Program-made: the position numbers and the translations under genes
From: Oscillospiraceae bacterium
Lineage (GTDB): Bacteria > Bacillota > Clostridia > Oscillospirales > Oscillospiraceae
Length of the DNA stretch: 36,037 bases
Assembly (NCBI GenBank): GCA_017430985.1
Contig: JAFRLZ010000079.1
Location: 1 to 36,037, forward strand
Direction: 5' to 3'
Part shown: positions 1-8,209 of the stretch, piece after piece
Position numbering within the stretch: the stretch's first letter is position 1
Layout of the letters: each line of letters opens with the position of its first letter
Notes under the pieces: model-generated
Database searches by the model: none
Told to the model about the DNA's origin: nothing
Seen by the model: the letters and a program-made list of their open reading frames with translations, nothing else

Positions 1-1380
1 GCCGAAGAGCGCGCCCGCGATCAGGCCGATGATCGGCATTTTTGCGCCGCAGGGCATGAAGGTCGTGGTCATGACCGTCATGCGACGGTCACGCTCATTC
101 TCGATCGTGCGGGAGGCCATGACGCTGGGGATGCCGCAGCCGGTGGCCACCAGCATGGGGATGAAGCTTTTGCCGGAGAGGCCGAAGCGCCGGAAGATCC
201 GGTCCATGATGAAGGCGATACGGGCCATGTAGCCGCAGTCCTCCAGCAGGCAGAGCATGAGGAAGAGGACAAGCATCTGCGGCACGAAGCCCAGCACCGC
301 GCCGACGCCTGCGAGGATACCGTCAGAGATCAGACCGATCAGCCAGGGTGCCGCGCCCCAACCCTCGAGGATCGCCCGCGAACCTTCTTTGAGCCATGCA
401 TCACCGAGCACATCGTTGGCCGTGTCGGTCAGGAAGGTGCCGATGGCGATGCCGCCGTCGGCGATCGAGGTGCCCATGGCCAGAGCATAGACAAGGAACA
501 TCACAAGGACAAAGATCGGCAGAGCGAGGATGCGGTTGGTCACGATCTTGTCGATCTTGTCGGAGGTTGAAAGCTGGCCCTGCCCCTTCTTTTTGTATAT
601 CCCCTTGAGCATGTTGCCGATGTAGACGTAACGCTCGTTGGTGATGATGCTCTCGGCGTCGTCATCGAGCTCCTTCTCGGCCGCGGCGATGTCCTGCTCG
701 ATGTGCGCGCGCACGTCGGCGGGGATCTTGAGTTGCTCGAGCACCTTTTCGTCGCGCTCAAAGAGCTTGATCGCGTACCAGCGTTGCCGTTCCTCGGGGA
801 GATTATGTACGGTGACCTCTTCAATGTGGGCCAGCGCGTGCTCGACCGGGCCGGAGAAGCTGTGCTGCGGGATGGTCTTGCCGTTCTTCGCCGCCTCGAT
901 GGCGGCCTTGGCCGCATCGGCCACGCCGTCGCCCTTGAGCGCGGAGATCTCCACGACCTTGCAGCCGAGCTGTCTCGAAAGCTCCTTGACGTTGATGGAA
1001 TCTCCGGCCTTTTCGACCAGGTCCATCATGTTCAGCGCGATGACCACGGGGATGCCGAGCTCGGTGAGCTGGGTGGTCAGGTAGAGGTTGCGCTCGAGAT
1101 TCGTGGCGTCCACGATGTTCAGGATGGCGTCCGGCTTCTCCTCGATGAGGTAATTCCGGGCCACGACTTCTTCCAGCGTATAGGGAGAAAGCGAGTAGAT
1201 GCCGGGCAGGTCGGTCAGGACGACCTCTTTGTCGACGATCAGCTTGCCTTCCTTCTTCTCAACGGTGACGCCGGGCCAGTTGCCGACGAACTGGTTGGAG
1301 CCGGTCAGCTTGTTGAACAGAGTGGTTTTGCCGCTGTTCGGGTTACCCGCCAGGGCAATACGCAGTTGTTTGTTCTCCAT
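1..1380 (-). CDS. feoB: Ferrous iron transport protein B (partial, N-terminal 460 residues)
   Basis: FeoB is the GTP-gated inner-membrane Fe(II) permease. The visible part starts MENKQLRIALAGNPNSGK, with the G1/P-loop GNPNSGKTT at residues 12-20, the G3 motif DLPG in the DLPGIYSLSP stretch, and the G4 motif NMMD. A helical regulatory domain and the first Gate-type membrane helices follow (ILALPIFVLVMFLVYALAM and later segments). The reading frame is open to the window edge, so the C-terminal half and stop codon lie outside. The start codon is 1 base after the stop of the upstream feoA, so the two are probably translationally coupled. It belongs to the feoA-feoA-feoB operon controlled from the promoter at 1924-1952. 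The identification is secure. Confidence 0.97.
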   Translation of the reverse strand, partial: MENKQLRIALAGNPNSGKTTLFNKLTGSNQFVGNWPGVTVEKKEGKLIVDKEVVLTDLPGIYSLSPYTLEEVVARNYLIEEKPDAILNIVDATNLERNLYLTTQLTELGIPVVIALNMMDLVEKAGDSINVKELSRQLGCKVVEISALKGDGVADAAKAAIEAAKNGKTIPQHSFSGPVEHALAHIEEVTVHNLPEERQRWYAIKLFERDEKVLEQLKIPADVRAHIEQDIAAAEKELDDDAESIITNERYVYIGNMLKGIYKKKGQGQLSTSDKIDKIVTNRILALPIFVLVMFLVYALAMGTSIADGGIAIGTFLTDTANDVLGDAWLKEGSRAILEGWGAAPWLIGLISDGILAGVGAVLGFVPQMLVLFLMLCLLEDCGYMARIAFIMDRIFRRFGLSGKSFIPMLVATGCGIPSVMASRTIENERDRRMTVMTTTFMPCGAKMPIIGLIAGALFG

Positions 1381-1381
1381 C

Positions 1382-1603
1382 TTATTCCACCTCGATCATT
1401 TCCGCGTCCGCCTTGCGGATCGACAGCTCGTAGTTTCTCACATTTACCTCGACAGGATCGCCCAGCGGGGCAAGCTTGCGGACGTAGACCTCCACACCCT
1501 TGGTGATGCCCATGTCCATGATGCGGCGCTTGACCGCGCCCTCGCCGTGGAGCTTAACGACCTTGACGGTCTCTCCGACTTTCGCGTCTCTGAGTGTTTT
1601 CAT
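1382..1603 (-). CDS. feoA: Ferrous iron transport protein A (second FeoA, next to feoB)
   Basis: A 73-residue SH3-like FeoA domain protein, starting MKTLRDAKVGETVKVV and containing the family pattern KRRIMDMGITKGVEVYV and a C-terminal LSIRKADAEMIEVE. FeoA proteins are small cytosolic partners thought to support FeoB activity. I chose the ATG at 1603 because the ribosome site AGGGAG lies 8 bases upstream. The ATG at 1609 would leave only 2 bases. The gene lies 14 bases after the first feoA and 1 base before feoB. Two consecutive feoA genes before feoB is a common Clostridia arrangement. Confidence 0.93.
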   Translation of the reverse strand: MKTLRDAKVGETVKVVKLHGEGAVKRRIMDMGITKGVEVYVRKLAPLGDPVEVNVRNYELSIRKADAEMIEVE

Positions 1604-1617
1604 CCTCATTTCTCCCT

Positions 1618-1830
1618 TTATATCATGATTCTTTGTGCCATTTCGCGGCTGACGGCCACGCGGGATTCCTTGATCTTCACGATCAGGTTGCCGCCGATGG
1701 TGTTCATCACCGTGACGGCCCCGCCCACCGTGAAGCCCATGTCCTCCAGGTGCTTTTTCATTTCGGGGCTTCCCCCGACGCGCTTGATGATGGCCTCCTC
1801 GCCCGTGTCTGCCAATACCAGGGGCATCAT
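1618..1830 (-). CDS. feoA: Ferrous iron transport protein A (first FeoA of the operon)
   Basis: A 70-residue FeoA-domain protein with the pattern KKHLEDMGFTVGGAVTV and the ending ESRVAVSREMAQRIMI, typical of FeoA. It differs clearly in sequence from the second FeoA, so this is not a recent duplication. The start at 1830 (MMPLVLADTG) follows the strong ribosome site GGGGAGGTGAT, about 9 bases upstream; the adjacent ATG at 1827 is an alternative. It is the first gene of the feo operon and has a leader of roughly 90 bases from the predicted promoter. Confidence 0.92.
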   Translation of the reverse strand: MMPLVLADTGEEAIIKRVGGSPEMKKHLEDMGFTVGGAVTVMNTIGGNLIVKIKESRVAVSREMAQRIMI

Positions 1831-1898
1831 CGTATATCACCTCCCCATTGAGGCCGCATACCGTTATTAAATATCTCTAACTGTCTGTGTGAAAAAAC

Positions 1899-1916
1899 GG
1901 TTAAGGCCTCTTAACC
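1899..1916. promoter_or_regulatory. DtxR/IdeR-like operator palindrome downstream of the feo promoter
   Basis: GGTTAAGGCCTCTTAACC has perfect 7-bp arms (GGTTAAG/CTTAACC) around a 4-base centre. The known DtxR-family box contains AGGTTAG-N-CTAACCT, so this is a close relative. It sits just downstream of the predicted feo -10 and next to a DtxR-family gene. Binding is inferred, not shown. Confidence 0.7.
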
Positions 1917-1923
1917 TGCACAT

Positions 1924-1952
1924 AGTTTAGCATCTTTAACTTTAGTTGTCAA
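1924..1952 (-). promoter_or_regulatory. feo operon promoter with a second, weaker DtxR-like site
   Basis: On the minus strand TTGACA (1952-1947) is followed after 17 bases by TAAACT (1929-1924). The spacer and -10 coincide with an imperfect palindrome, AGTTTAGCATCTTTAACT (1924-1941), related to the better box at 1899-1916. A metal-loaded repressor bound here would block RNA polymerase directly. Confidence 0.7.
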
Positions 1953-2025
1953 TGCCTTACTTTCGTTTATTTATTTCCCTTGCTTTTTCCCGAGGTTCGT
2001 GGTATTTTATTGGCGGGTGATGATG

Positions 2026-2394
2026 ATGAACATTCACAAATCGGCGGAAGACTATCTGGAAGCGATGCTCATGCTCAAGGAAGAGCGCGGCTACATCCGC
2101 TCCATCGACGTGGCGGACAAGCTGGGCGTGACCAAGCCGAGCGTCAGCTATGCCACCAAGCGCCTGCGGGAGAGCGGGTATATCACCTTCGATCCGGCGG
2201 GGATGATCGTCCTGCTGGAGCCGGGGCTGGAGATCGCCGAACGCATGTACGAGCGGCACAAGCTCCTGACCGAGCTCCTCATCGGTCTGGGCGTCAGCCC
2301 GGAGACCGCGCGCGAGGACGCCTGCAAGATCGAGCACGACCTGAGCGTGGAGAGCTTCGACGCCATCCGCAGACATGCGCGGCAGTATCGCTGA
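2026..2394 (+). CDS. DtxR/MntR-family metal-dependent transcriptional repressor
   Basis: About 122 residues starting MNIHKSAEDYLEAMLMLKEERG, the characteristic DtxR/MntR N-terminus. It is followed by a winged helix (IRSIDVADKLGVTKPSVSYATKRLRESGYI) and the metal-binding dimerisation region (RHKLLTELLIGLGV, EDACKIEHDLS). The C-terminal SH3-like domain of DtxR is absent, as in MntR. GTG codons at 1999 and 2017 and ATGs at 2020 and 2023 are also in frame. The weak ribosome site GGCGGGTGA best fits 2023-2026, so the start is uncertain by a few codons. The gene is divergent from the feo operon and close to DtxR-like palindromes, so it is probably the Fe(II)- or Mn(II)-sensing repressor of feo. Which metal it senses cannot be told. 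Confidence 0.93.
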   Translation: MNIHKSAEDYLEAMLMLKEERGYIRSIDVADKLGVTKPSVSYATKRLRESGYITFDPAGMIVLLEPGLEIAERMYERHKLLTELLIGLGVSPETAREDACKIEHDLSVESFDAIRRHARQYR

Positions 2395-2411
2395 GCATAA
2401 AAAACGAAAAC

Positions 2412-2450
2412 CGACCTCCGGTCTGTCTCGGCGCAGACCGGAGGTCGTTT
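2412..2450 (+). terminator. Intrinsic terminator of the DtxR-family gene
   Basis: A perfect 14-bp stem (2412-2425 with 2434-2447) with an 8-base loop, followed by TTTGCTT. It lies 17 bases after the stop codon. Confidence 0.8.
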
Positions 2451-2481
2451 GCTTCCGCCCGTTCATTTTTCCTTCCTCCTA

Positions 2482-2509
2482 TTGAAAAGCTGCCTGTTTT
2501 TGATATGAT
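2482..2509 (+). promoter_or_regulatory. Promoter of the methyltransferase gene
   Basis: TTGAAA (2482-2487), 16 bases, TATGAT (2504-2509). The predicted transcript begins near 2516, which argues against the in-frame ATG at 2505 and for the start at 2553. Confidence 0.65.
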
Positions 2510-2552
2510 AAAGCTGCAGGATGACCGATCGCAGTTGACGGAGGCAAAGCGT

Positions 2553-3203
2553 ATGCTTGAGAAAATGGGACCGTTTTTTGACGCCCGGCGAGACGGCTAT
2601 GAGGAGCACCAGCTGACAAGCATCGAATCGGCGCGGGAGTTCTACCCTTTCACAGCGGGCTGTCTGCCGCAGAGCGCCGCTCCCGACATCCTGGATCTGG
2701 GGTGCGGCACGGGTCTGGAGCTGGGGTACTATTTCAAAACGGTCCCCGGGGCCAGGGTCACCGGGATCGACCTCGCGCCGGGGATGCTCGAGGTCCTTCG
2801 CAAAAAGTTTCCCGACAAGTCGCTGACGCTGATCGCGGGCTCGTATTTCGACGTGCCGCTGGAGGAACGCGCCTTTGACGCGGCCGTGTCGGTCGAATCG
2901 CTCCATCATTTCACGAAGGAAGAAAAGCTCCCCTTGTATGAGAAGGTGCGGAAAGCGCTGCGGCCGGGCGGGTTCCTGATCCTGACGGATTACTTCGCCG
3001 CTTCGGACCGGGAGGAGCGGGCCTGCCGCGCGGAGCTGCTCCGTCTGAAAGCGGAGCAGGGCCTTCCCGACGACGCGTTTTACCACTATGATACGCCGCT
3101 GACCGTGGAGCACGAAAAGGAAGCGCTGCTGGCAGCCGGCTTTTCCTCCGTCACGGTCCTGAAAAGCTGGGGCGCGACGGTCACCCTGCGGGCGAACAGA
3201 TAG
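2553..3203 (+). CDS. Class I SAM-dependent methyltransferase
   Basis: A 216-residue protein with the Rossmann-like SAM-binding core: motif I DILDLGCGTGLELG at 45-58, an acidic end of beta-2 in VTGIDLAPGM, a VSVESLHHF segment, and post-motif LRPGGFLILTDYF. This is the UbiE/Methyltransf_11/25-type architecture, and the substrate cannot be predicted. The start at 2553 has the ribosome site GGAGG 8 bases upstream. An upstream in-frame ATG at 2505 overlaps the -10 box and lacks a ribosome site. The gene appears to be a single unit between the dtxR terminator and the phosphatase. A weak GC-rich hairpin near 3222-3247 may end it. Confidence 0.9.
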   Translation: MLEKMGPFFDARRDGYEEHQLTSIESAREFYPFTAGCLPQSAAPDILDLGCGTGLELGYYFKTVPGARVTGIDLAPGMLEVLRKKFPDKSLTLIAGSYFDVPLEERAFDAAVSVESLHHFTKEEKLPLYEKVRKALRPGGFLILTDYFAASDREERACRAELLRLKAEQGLPDDAFYHYDTPLTVEHEKEALLAAGFSSVTVLKSWGATVTLRANR

Positions 3204-3234
3204 GCCCTGCCGCGTCATGGGGCGCCGTTTACGG

Positions 3235-3263
3235 TAGACGGCGCTCCGGCTTTGTGTTATATT
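3235..3263 (+). promoter_or_regulatory. Possible promoter of the histidine phosphatase gene
   Basis: TAGACG (3235-3240), 17 bases, TATATT (3258-3263). The -35 is only a partial match, so this is tentative. Confidence 0.4.
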
Positions 3264-3304
3264 TTTGGTGACAACGAGCCTGAAATGAAGGAAGCGATCA
3301 TGAT

Positions 3305-4036
3305 ATGCGGCTGCTTTTCATCCGCCACGGCGATCCGGACTACGACGCGGACAGCCTGACGGCGACCGGGCGGAGCGAGGCGGAGCTTTTGGCCGAGCGC
3401 ATCGCGCCGATGGACATCGCGGAATACTACGTCTCCACCATGGGCCGGGCGCTGGAGACGGCGCGGCCGACGCTGGAGAGGGCGGGCCGGACCGCCGCGG
3501 CGTGCGACTGGCTGCGGGAGTTTTCGATCGGCGTCCGCCGCCCCGACTGTGGGGGCGAGCTCAGCGCCGTTCCCTGGGACTGGCTCCCGCAGGACTGGCT
3601 GAAGGACCCCCTCTTCCTGGACAGCGAGCGCTGGCACGAGCACCCCGTCTTCGCGGAGGCGGAGCTGAAAAGCGCCTACGACGCGGTGATCGACGCGTTC
3701 GAGCAGGTCCTCGCCGCACACGGCTACGTCCGCGACGGGCTGTGCTACCGCGTGGAGCGCGCCGGGAGCGAGACGCTGGCCTTCTTCTGCCACTTCGGCG
3801 TCAGCTGCGTGCTGATGAGCCGCCTCATGAACGTGTCGCCCATGGTGCTCTGGCACGGCCTCGCCATGGCGCCGAGCTCCGTGACGACGGTCTATTCCGA
3901 AGAGCGGCGTCCGGGCCTCGCGTCCTTCCGGGCCGCCGCCGTCGGCGACATCTCGCACCTGTACGCCCACGGGCAGGAGCCCTCCTTCTCCGCGCGCTTC
4001 TGCGAGGTCTACGGCAACGGCGACAGAGTCGATTGA
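3305..4036 (+). CDS. Histidine phosphatase family protein (phosphoglycerate mutase-like)
   Basis: A 243-residue protein opening MRLLFIRHGDPDYDADSLT. This contains the RHG catalytic signature (residues 7-9), whose His becomes phosphorylated. It is followed by LTATGRSEAELLAERI and STMGRALETARPT, matching the family's second Arg region. The second catalytic His is in LAFFCHFGVSC. The family dephosphorylates small metabolites or proteins, and the substrate is not evident. AAGGAA lies 11 bases before the ATG, a slightly long spacing. It is followed by a 123-base gap and the MFS gene; whether they share a transcript is unclear. Confidence 0.88.
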   Translation: MRLLFIRHGDPDYDADSLTATGRSEAELLAERIAPMDIAEYYVSTMGRALETARPTLERAGRTAAACDWLREFSIGVRRPDCGGELSAVPWDWLPQDWLKDPLFLDSERWHEHPVFAEAELKSAYDAVIDAFEQVLAAHGYVRDGLCYRVERAGSETLAFFCHFGVSCVLMSRLMNVSPMVLWHGLAMAPSSVTTVYSEERRPGLASFRAAAVGDISHLYAHGQEPSFSARFCEVYGNGDRVD

Positions 4037-4159
4037 ATCAAGGCCGCAGCCGGGACCCCGATCATCCGACGGCGAAACGCCGCAGGGCGTTCCGCCGGAT
4101 ACTCATTCAACGGACAGCATGGGAAACGGAACGGTCAGAAAAGAAAGAGGCGTTGAAAC

Positions 4160-5512
4160 ATGAAAAGAAAGGATCGCATCGATCAGCGGGGCGTGCCGGC
4201 ACGGTACGCGGGCTATTTCGCCGTGCTGCTGGTCGTGATCGTGCTGACGGACATCCTGGACAACCTGGCCACGAACATCGGCGCGAACATCACCTCCAGC
4301 TTCATCACGGAGTTTTTCGTCAACGGCAAAGTCTTCGGCAAGAGCTATGAATACGAGGAAGGCCTGGCGCTGCACAACACGATCAGTCTGATCGGCTATG
4401 TGCTCGCGCTGCTCTCGCCCTTCTACAAATCCCTGGCGGACAAGATCGGGCGCAAGCCGCTCTTCGTGCTCTCCTCGCTGGGCATGGCGGCGGGCCTGCT
4501 GATCATCTTCGTGTGCCGGAGCTATTTGGTCTTCCTGCTCGGCAGCTTCATGCTCTCCTTCTTCATCGGCAGCGACATCCAGATCCTCTATGTGCTGGAG
4601 GAGGCGCCAAAGGACAAGCGCGCCACCGTTTACAGTCTGCTCAAGGGCATCGGCGGGCTTTCCTCGGTAGCGATCCCCGCCATGCGGGCCACGCTTATGA
4701 ACAACGACCCCGCTCAGTGGCGCAACGTCTATCTGGTGCCGGGGCTGTACGGGCTGGCGGTCACGGTGCTGATCGTGCTGCTGGCGAAAGAGACGCGGGT
4801 CTATCAGGAGAACCGGCAGGCAAAGCTCCACGCGGCGGAGACGGCTCCCGCCGCGGAAAAAGAGCCCGCGCCCGCCGCGAAGTCGGGCATCCTTCCCGCC
4901 ATCAAATATATCTTCCGGCACAAGGACCTCCGCACGCTGATCCTGATCAAAATGCTCTTTGACGCGGCCATCGTCGCCATGACGAACTATGAGTCCATCA
5001 TGTACCGGGCGGGCATGAGCACGGAGGCCATCACCACGGCGGAGTTCTACTACCCCTTCCTCTACTGCGGCGCGGTGATCGTCTCCGGCTTCCTCGCGGA
5101 CCGCATCGGCCGGAAAAAGACGGTGCTGCTCTTCGGCTCGATCTGCGCGGCCGCCTTCATCCTGTTCGTCGTCGGCGCCAACGGCCTGTGGAGCCCCGCC
5201 GTGGTCGGGATCGGCTACGGCCTGTATCTCGGCGGCTACTGGATCGGCCGGGACTACATGGAGATCATCTCGACTGAGATGGTGCCGACGCATATCCGCG
5301 CGTCCATCATGGGCGCGGAGGGTCTGCTGGTCTATATCGGGATGGGCGTGGGCTTCGCCTTCGTCAACGTCGGCATCCTGTTTCTGCCGCTGTGGCTCGT
5401 CTGCAGCGCCTTTGCCCTGCCCTGCATCCTGGTCTCCGTCTTCCTGCTCAGGAGCAAGGTGAAGGAAACCGCGGGCGTGGACTATGAGGCGATCCCGGAG
5501 GACGGCGTATGA
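4160..5512 (+). CDS. MFS transporter
   Basis: A 450-residue integral membrane protein with about 12 predicted helices. It carries the MFS loop 2-3 signature DKIGRKPLF (residues 94-102) and its repeat DRIGRKKTVLLF (about 314-325) in the second half, a pattern close to the sugar-porter/metabolite-proton symporter subgroup. A long extracytoplasmic-type loop with FFVNGKVFGKSYEYEEG follows helix 1. The central cytoplasmic linker is rich in Ala, Glu and Pro. The ribosome site AGAGG is 9 bases upstream. The stop overlaps the start of the FAD oxidoreductase by 4 bases (ATGA), so the pair is co-translated and probably handles the same compound, which is unknown. Confidence 0.9.
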   Translation: MKRKDRIDQRGVPARYAGYFAVLLVVIVLTDILDNLATNIGANITSSFITEFFVNGKVFGKSYEYEEGLALHNTISLIGYVLALLSPFYKSLADKIGRKPLFVLSSLGMAAGLLIIFVCRSYLVFLLGSFMLSFFIGSDIQILYVLEEAPKDKRATVYSLLKGIGGLSSVAIPAMRATLMNNDPAQWRNVYLVPGLYGLAVTVLIVLLAKETRVYQENRQAKLHAAETAPAAEKEPAPAAKSGILPAIKYIFRHKDLRTLILIKMLFDAAIVAMTNYESIMYRAGMSTEAITTAEFYYPFLYCGAVIVSGFLADRIGRKKTVLLFGSICAAAFILFVVGANGLWSPAVVGIGYGLYLGGYWIGRDYMEIISTEMVPTHIRASIMGAEGLLVYIGMGVGFAFVNVGILFLPLWLVCSAFALPCILVSVFLLRSKVKETAGVDYEAIPEDGV

Positions 5513-7029
5513 GGATCGTCATCATCGGCGCGGGTCTCGGCGGATTGAGCTTCGGCGCCTGCGCCGCCCGCGACGGACACGAGGTCGTCCTGATCGACAG
5601 GAACGCGGAACCCGGCGGCGTGATGACGCTCGCCCGCGAGGGCGGCTTTTCCTTCGAGCAGGGCCCGCTGATCCTCACGGACCTGCGGGAAGACGAGCCT
5701 GTGGGCGCCTTCCTCGCCTCGCTCGGGATCCATCTGGAGACGGTCCGGGACGACCGGGGCCTGAGCACGCCGGACTTCGGGCTTTTCCCGCCGGAGGACT
5801 ACGCCGGGCCGGACTGGCGGAAAAAGCGCCTCGAAGAGCTGTTCCCGGCGGACCGAAAAGGCATTCGCGCGTACTACCGTTTTTATGACGCGCTGATGGA
5901 ACTCCGCTTCCTGTCTGGGCAGAAAAAGAGCCTGTCAAACAAACTGCGGACACTCCGCGCCTACCTCGCGATCAAGCCCTATGAGAACATGAACTGCCGT
6001 GAGTTCACGGAGAAGCTCTTCTCCGACGAGCGGCTGCGGCTGGTCTTCAACGGGATCCTCGCGGACTTCTGCGCCGATCCGGAGGAGGTGCAGTGCTTCA
6101 CGCTGCCCTTCGTCAACACCGAGACGGCCTTCGACAAGCGCATCCCGGCGGAAAAGGACGGGATGCTGTATTACCCTTCCTACCGCTACATCGTCGGCGG
6201 CTGTCAGAAGCTGCCGGAGGCTCTGTGCGCGTACATCCTCGGCCGCGGCGGGCAGTTCCTCTCCCAAACCGTCGCGCAGAAGGTCCTCGTGGAGGACGGA
6301 AAAGCCGTCGGCGTCCGCCTGGACGACGGGCGGGAGCTCGCGGCCGACCTAGTCGTGGGCTGCGGCGCGGCGCGCGACTTCTTCACCGGGCTCGTGGGCG
6401 AGGAGCACCTGGACGACGCCTACCGGAAGATCCTGCGGGACTTCCGCCCGATGGAGGCGGTCTTCATGCTGCACCTCGGCGTGGACTACGACCCCTCTGT
6501 CTTCCAGAAGCAAAGCCTCTGCTACTATTACGGCAGCTACGATCTCCGCGGGGCGGTGGAAAAGCTGCGCAGCGGCGTGTATCACCGTGGGGAGGACGGC
6601 TATCTCATCTACTTCCCCGACCGCCACGCGCCGGACTTCGCCCCGCCGGGCCGCCATTGCGTGACCATCTATACGGTCTGCCCGGACCGCCTGCGGGACG
6701 GGGACTGGGAGAGCCGGAAGGAGGAATACGCCGACGAGCTGATCCGGCTCGCGGAGGCGCGGCTCCCCGGCCTCTCGGCGCACATCGTCGCGAAAAAGAT
6801 CGTCACGGCGGAGGATTACCGCCGCCTGACGCACATGAAGAAAAGCTCCTTCGGCGGCACGGTGCCCGTCTGGAAGCAGCAGAACCCGCCGCACCTGACG
6901 CCCGTGAAAAACCTGATCTTCGTCGGTCAGCAAAGCGAGAACGGCGGCGGCGTGCCGATCGTGCTGCTCGGCGCGCTCGAGGCGTACAGACAAGCGGGCC
7001 TGGCGGACGGAGGCGGCCGCATTTTATGA
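5509..7029 (+). CDS. FAD-dependent oxidoreductase of the phytoene desaturase (CrtI)/amine oxidase type
   Basis: A 506-residue protein with an N-terminal dinucleotide-binding fold MRIVIIGAGLGGLSFG (GxGxxG at 7-12) and the acidic beta-2 end VVLIDRNAEPGGVM. The segment GGFSFEQGPLILTD and the C-terminal FAD-contacting NLIFVGQQSENGGGVPIVLLG correspond to the CrtI layout. Length matches the family (about 490-510). No carotenoid synthesis genes such as phytoene synthase are nearby, and an anaerobe would not be expected to use O2, so the substrate is open. It overlaps the MFS gene by ATGA and ends 3 bases before a strong terminator. Confidence 0.87.
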   Translation: MRIVIIGAGLGGLSFGACAARDGHEVVLIDRNAEPGGVMTLAREGGFSFEQGPLILTDLREDEPVGAFLASLGIHLETVRDDRGLSTPDFGLFPPEDYAGPDWRKKRLEELFPADRKGIRAYYRFYDALMELRFLSGQKKSLSNKLRTLRAYLAIKPYENMNCREFTEKLFSDERLRLVFNGILADFCADPEEVQCFTLPFVNTETAFDKRIPAEKDGMLYYPSYRYIVGGCQKLPEALCAYILGRGGQFLSQTVAQKVLVEDGKAVGVRLDDGRELAADLVVGCGAARDFFTGLVGEEHLDDAYRKILRDFRPMEAVFMLHLGVDYDPSVFQKQSLCYYYGSYDLRGAVEKLRSGVYHRGEDGYLIYFPDRHAPDFAPPGRHCVTIYTVCPDRLRDGDWESRKEEYADELIRLAEARLPGLSAHIVAKKIVTAEDYRRLTHMKKSSFGGTVPVWKQQNPPHLTPVKNLIFVGQQSENGGGVPIVLLGALEAYRQAGLADGGGRIL

Positions 7030-7031
7030 AA

Positions 7032-7066
7032 AAAAGGACTGCATCACCGATGCAGTCCTTTTGCTT
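7032..7066. terminator. Bidirectional intrinsic terminator
   Basis: A 14-bp perfect stem (7032-7045 with 7049-7062) with a 3-base loop. It is flanked by an A-run and a T-run and lies between convergent genes, the FAD oxidoreductase (+) and the LysR regulator (-). Confidence 0.88.
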
Positions 7067-7076
7067 TCCTTGTATC

Positions 7077-8027
7077 TTACAAAAACCTTGTGCCCTCCGG
7101 GGGGAGATATTCCTTCTCCGGCATGCGGTATGTCTGTGTGCCGCGGCGCTCGGCCTCCATGCAGTCCTGTACGAAGTTGATGAACTCCTCCGCGAGCTCC
7201 GACTTCCGGGCGCTGCGCGACCAGACCAGGGCGTATTCGATCTGCCGGGCGCTCTCGGTGATGATCTTCTTGACGACCAGATCGTTTTCGTTATAGGTGG
7301 TCATCGGATAGATGCAGATCCCGGCGTTCTGCTCGGCGAGGGCGACGGCGTCGATGTAGTTGGACAGGTCCCCGGCGATGGCGGGCTCCTCCCCGATCTC
7401 GTCGAACCAGCTGCGGAGCGATTCGGCGCGCGAGCGGCGGTTCGGGACGAACAGCGGCTGCCCGACCAGCTTTCTGAGCGGGAGGAACTCGCCGTCCTCA
7501 CTGGCGAGCGGATGATCCTTTGACATCATGGCCACCCAGGGCTCGCGTCCGACGGTGAAGCCGTCGAGCAGTTCGGGATTGTAGGGCGCGGCCACGAGTG
7601 CGAGATCGGCCAGGCCGCGGTGCAGCCGCTCCATGACCTCGTCGCCGCTGCCGTTCCACAGATGGACGCCCACCTGCGGGAACTCGGAGCGGAAGCCCGC
7701 GATCCAGCGCGCCAGCAGATAGGGCGCACGACCTTCGACGAGGCTGATGTTCAGATCGCCGGAGAGCCCCTCCATCGAGCGGATCTCCTGCTGCGTCTGC
7801 TCGGAGAGCTCCAAAAGCTGCCTGGCCCGGCGGTACAGCAGGGCGCCGGCCTCGGTCATGGTCAGATGCCGCTTGCCGCGGATGAACAACTGCACGCCGA
7901 GCTCCTCCTCAAGTCCCTTGATCTGGCTCGAAAGCGGCGGCTGACTCATGTTCAGCCGCTCCGCCGCGCGCGTGATGTTGAGCTCCTCGGCGACGACCGT
8001 GAAATAGTGCAGAGATCGCAGATCCAT
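7077..8027 (-). CDS. LysR-family transcriptional regulator
   Basis: A 316-residue protein opening MDLRSLHYFTVVAEELNITRAAERLN. The helix-turn-helix continues through MSQPPLSSQIKGLEEELGVQLF (residues about 18-50), followed by the linker helix and a LysR substrate-binding domain (SGDLNISLVEGRAPYL onward). It is transcribed divergently from glmS, with a GGGGG-rich ribosome site about 9 bases before the ATG. LysR regulators often control a divergent neighbour, but glmS is an essential housekeeping gene, so the true target and co-inducer are not known. The C-terminus, about 25 residues past the effector domain, is slightly longer than usual. Confidence 0.93.
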   Translation of the reverse strand: MDLRSLHYFTVVAEELNITRAAERLNMSQPPLSSQIKGLEEELGVQLFIRGKRHLTMTEAGALLYRRARQLLELSEQTQQEIRSMEGLSGDLNISLVEGRAPYLLARWIAGFRSEFPQVGVHLWNGSGDEVMERLHRGLADLALVAAPYNPELLDGFTVGREPWVAMMSKDHPLASEDGEFLPLRKLVGQPLFVPNRRSRAESLRSWFDEIGEEPAIAGDLSNYIDAVALAEQNAGICIYPMTTYNENDLVVKKIITESARQIEYALVWSRSARKSELAEEFINFVQDCMEAERRGTQTYRMPEKEYLPPEGTRFL

Positions 8028-8065
8028 AACGGCTGCCCCCTATCCGATCGTTATCATCTGTTTCG

Positions 8066-8094
8066 AGTATAGCGTATCCCCCCTCCGTCTTCAA
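8066..8094 (-). promoter_or_regulatory. Promoter of the LysR regulator
   Basis: Minus strand TTGAAG (8094-8089), 17 bases, TATACT (8071-8066), about 40 bases from the start codon. Confidence 0.7.
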
Positions 8095-8180
8095 GTGCGC
8101 GCGAGCTTTTATCATAGCGGCGGCATGTGTTTTACCATATAAAAAACATATGATAGATGGCGTATCCATACAGACAAGCA

Positions 8181-8209
8181 TTGAAGGCGCAGCGGCGCTG
8201 TGCTACAAT
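8181..8209 (+). promoter_or_regulatory. glmS promoter
   Basis: TTGAAG (8181-8186), 17 bases, TACAAT (8204-8209), with an extended TGC before the -10. The predicted 5' leader is only about 30 bases. Confidence 0.75.

Noticed and set aside
2505-2552. Earlier methyltransferase start at the ATG at 2505
   Set aside because: It overlaps the predicted -10 box and has no ribosome site; 2553 has GGAGG at 8 bases.
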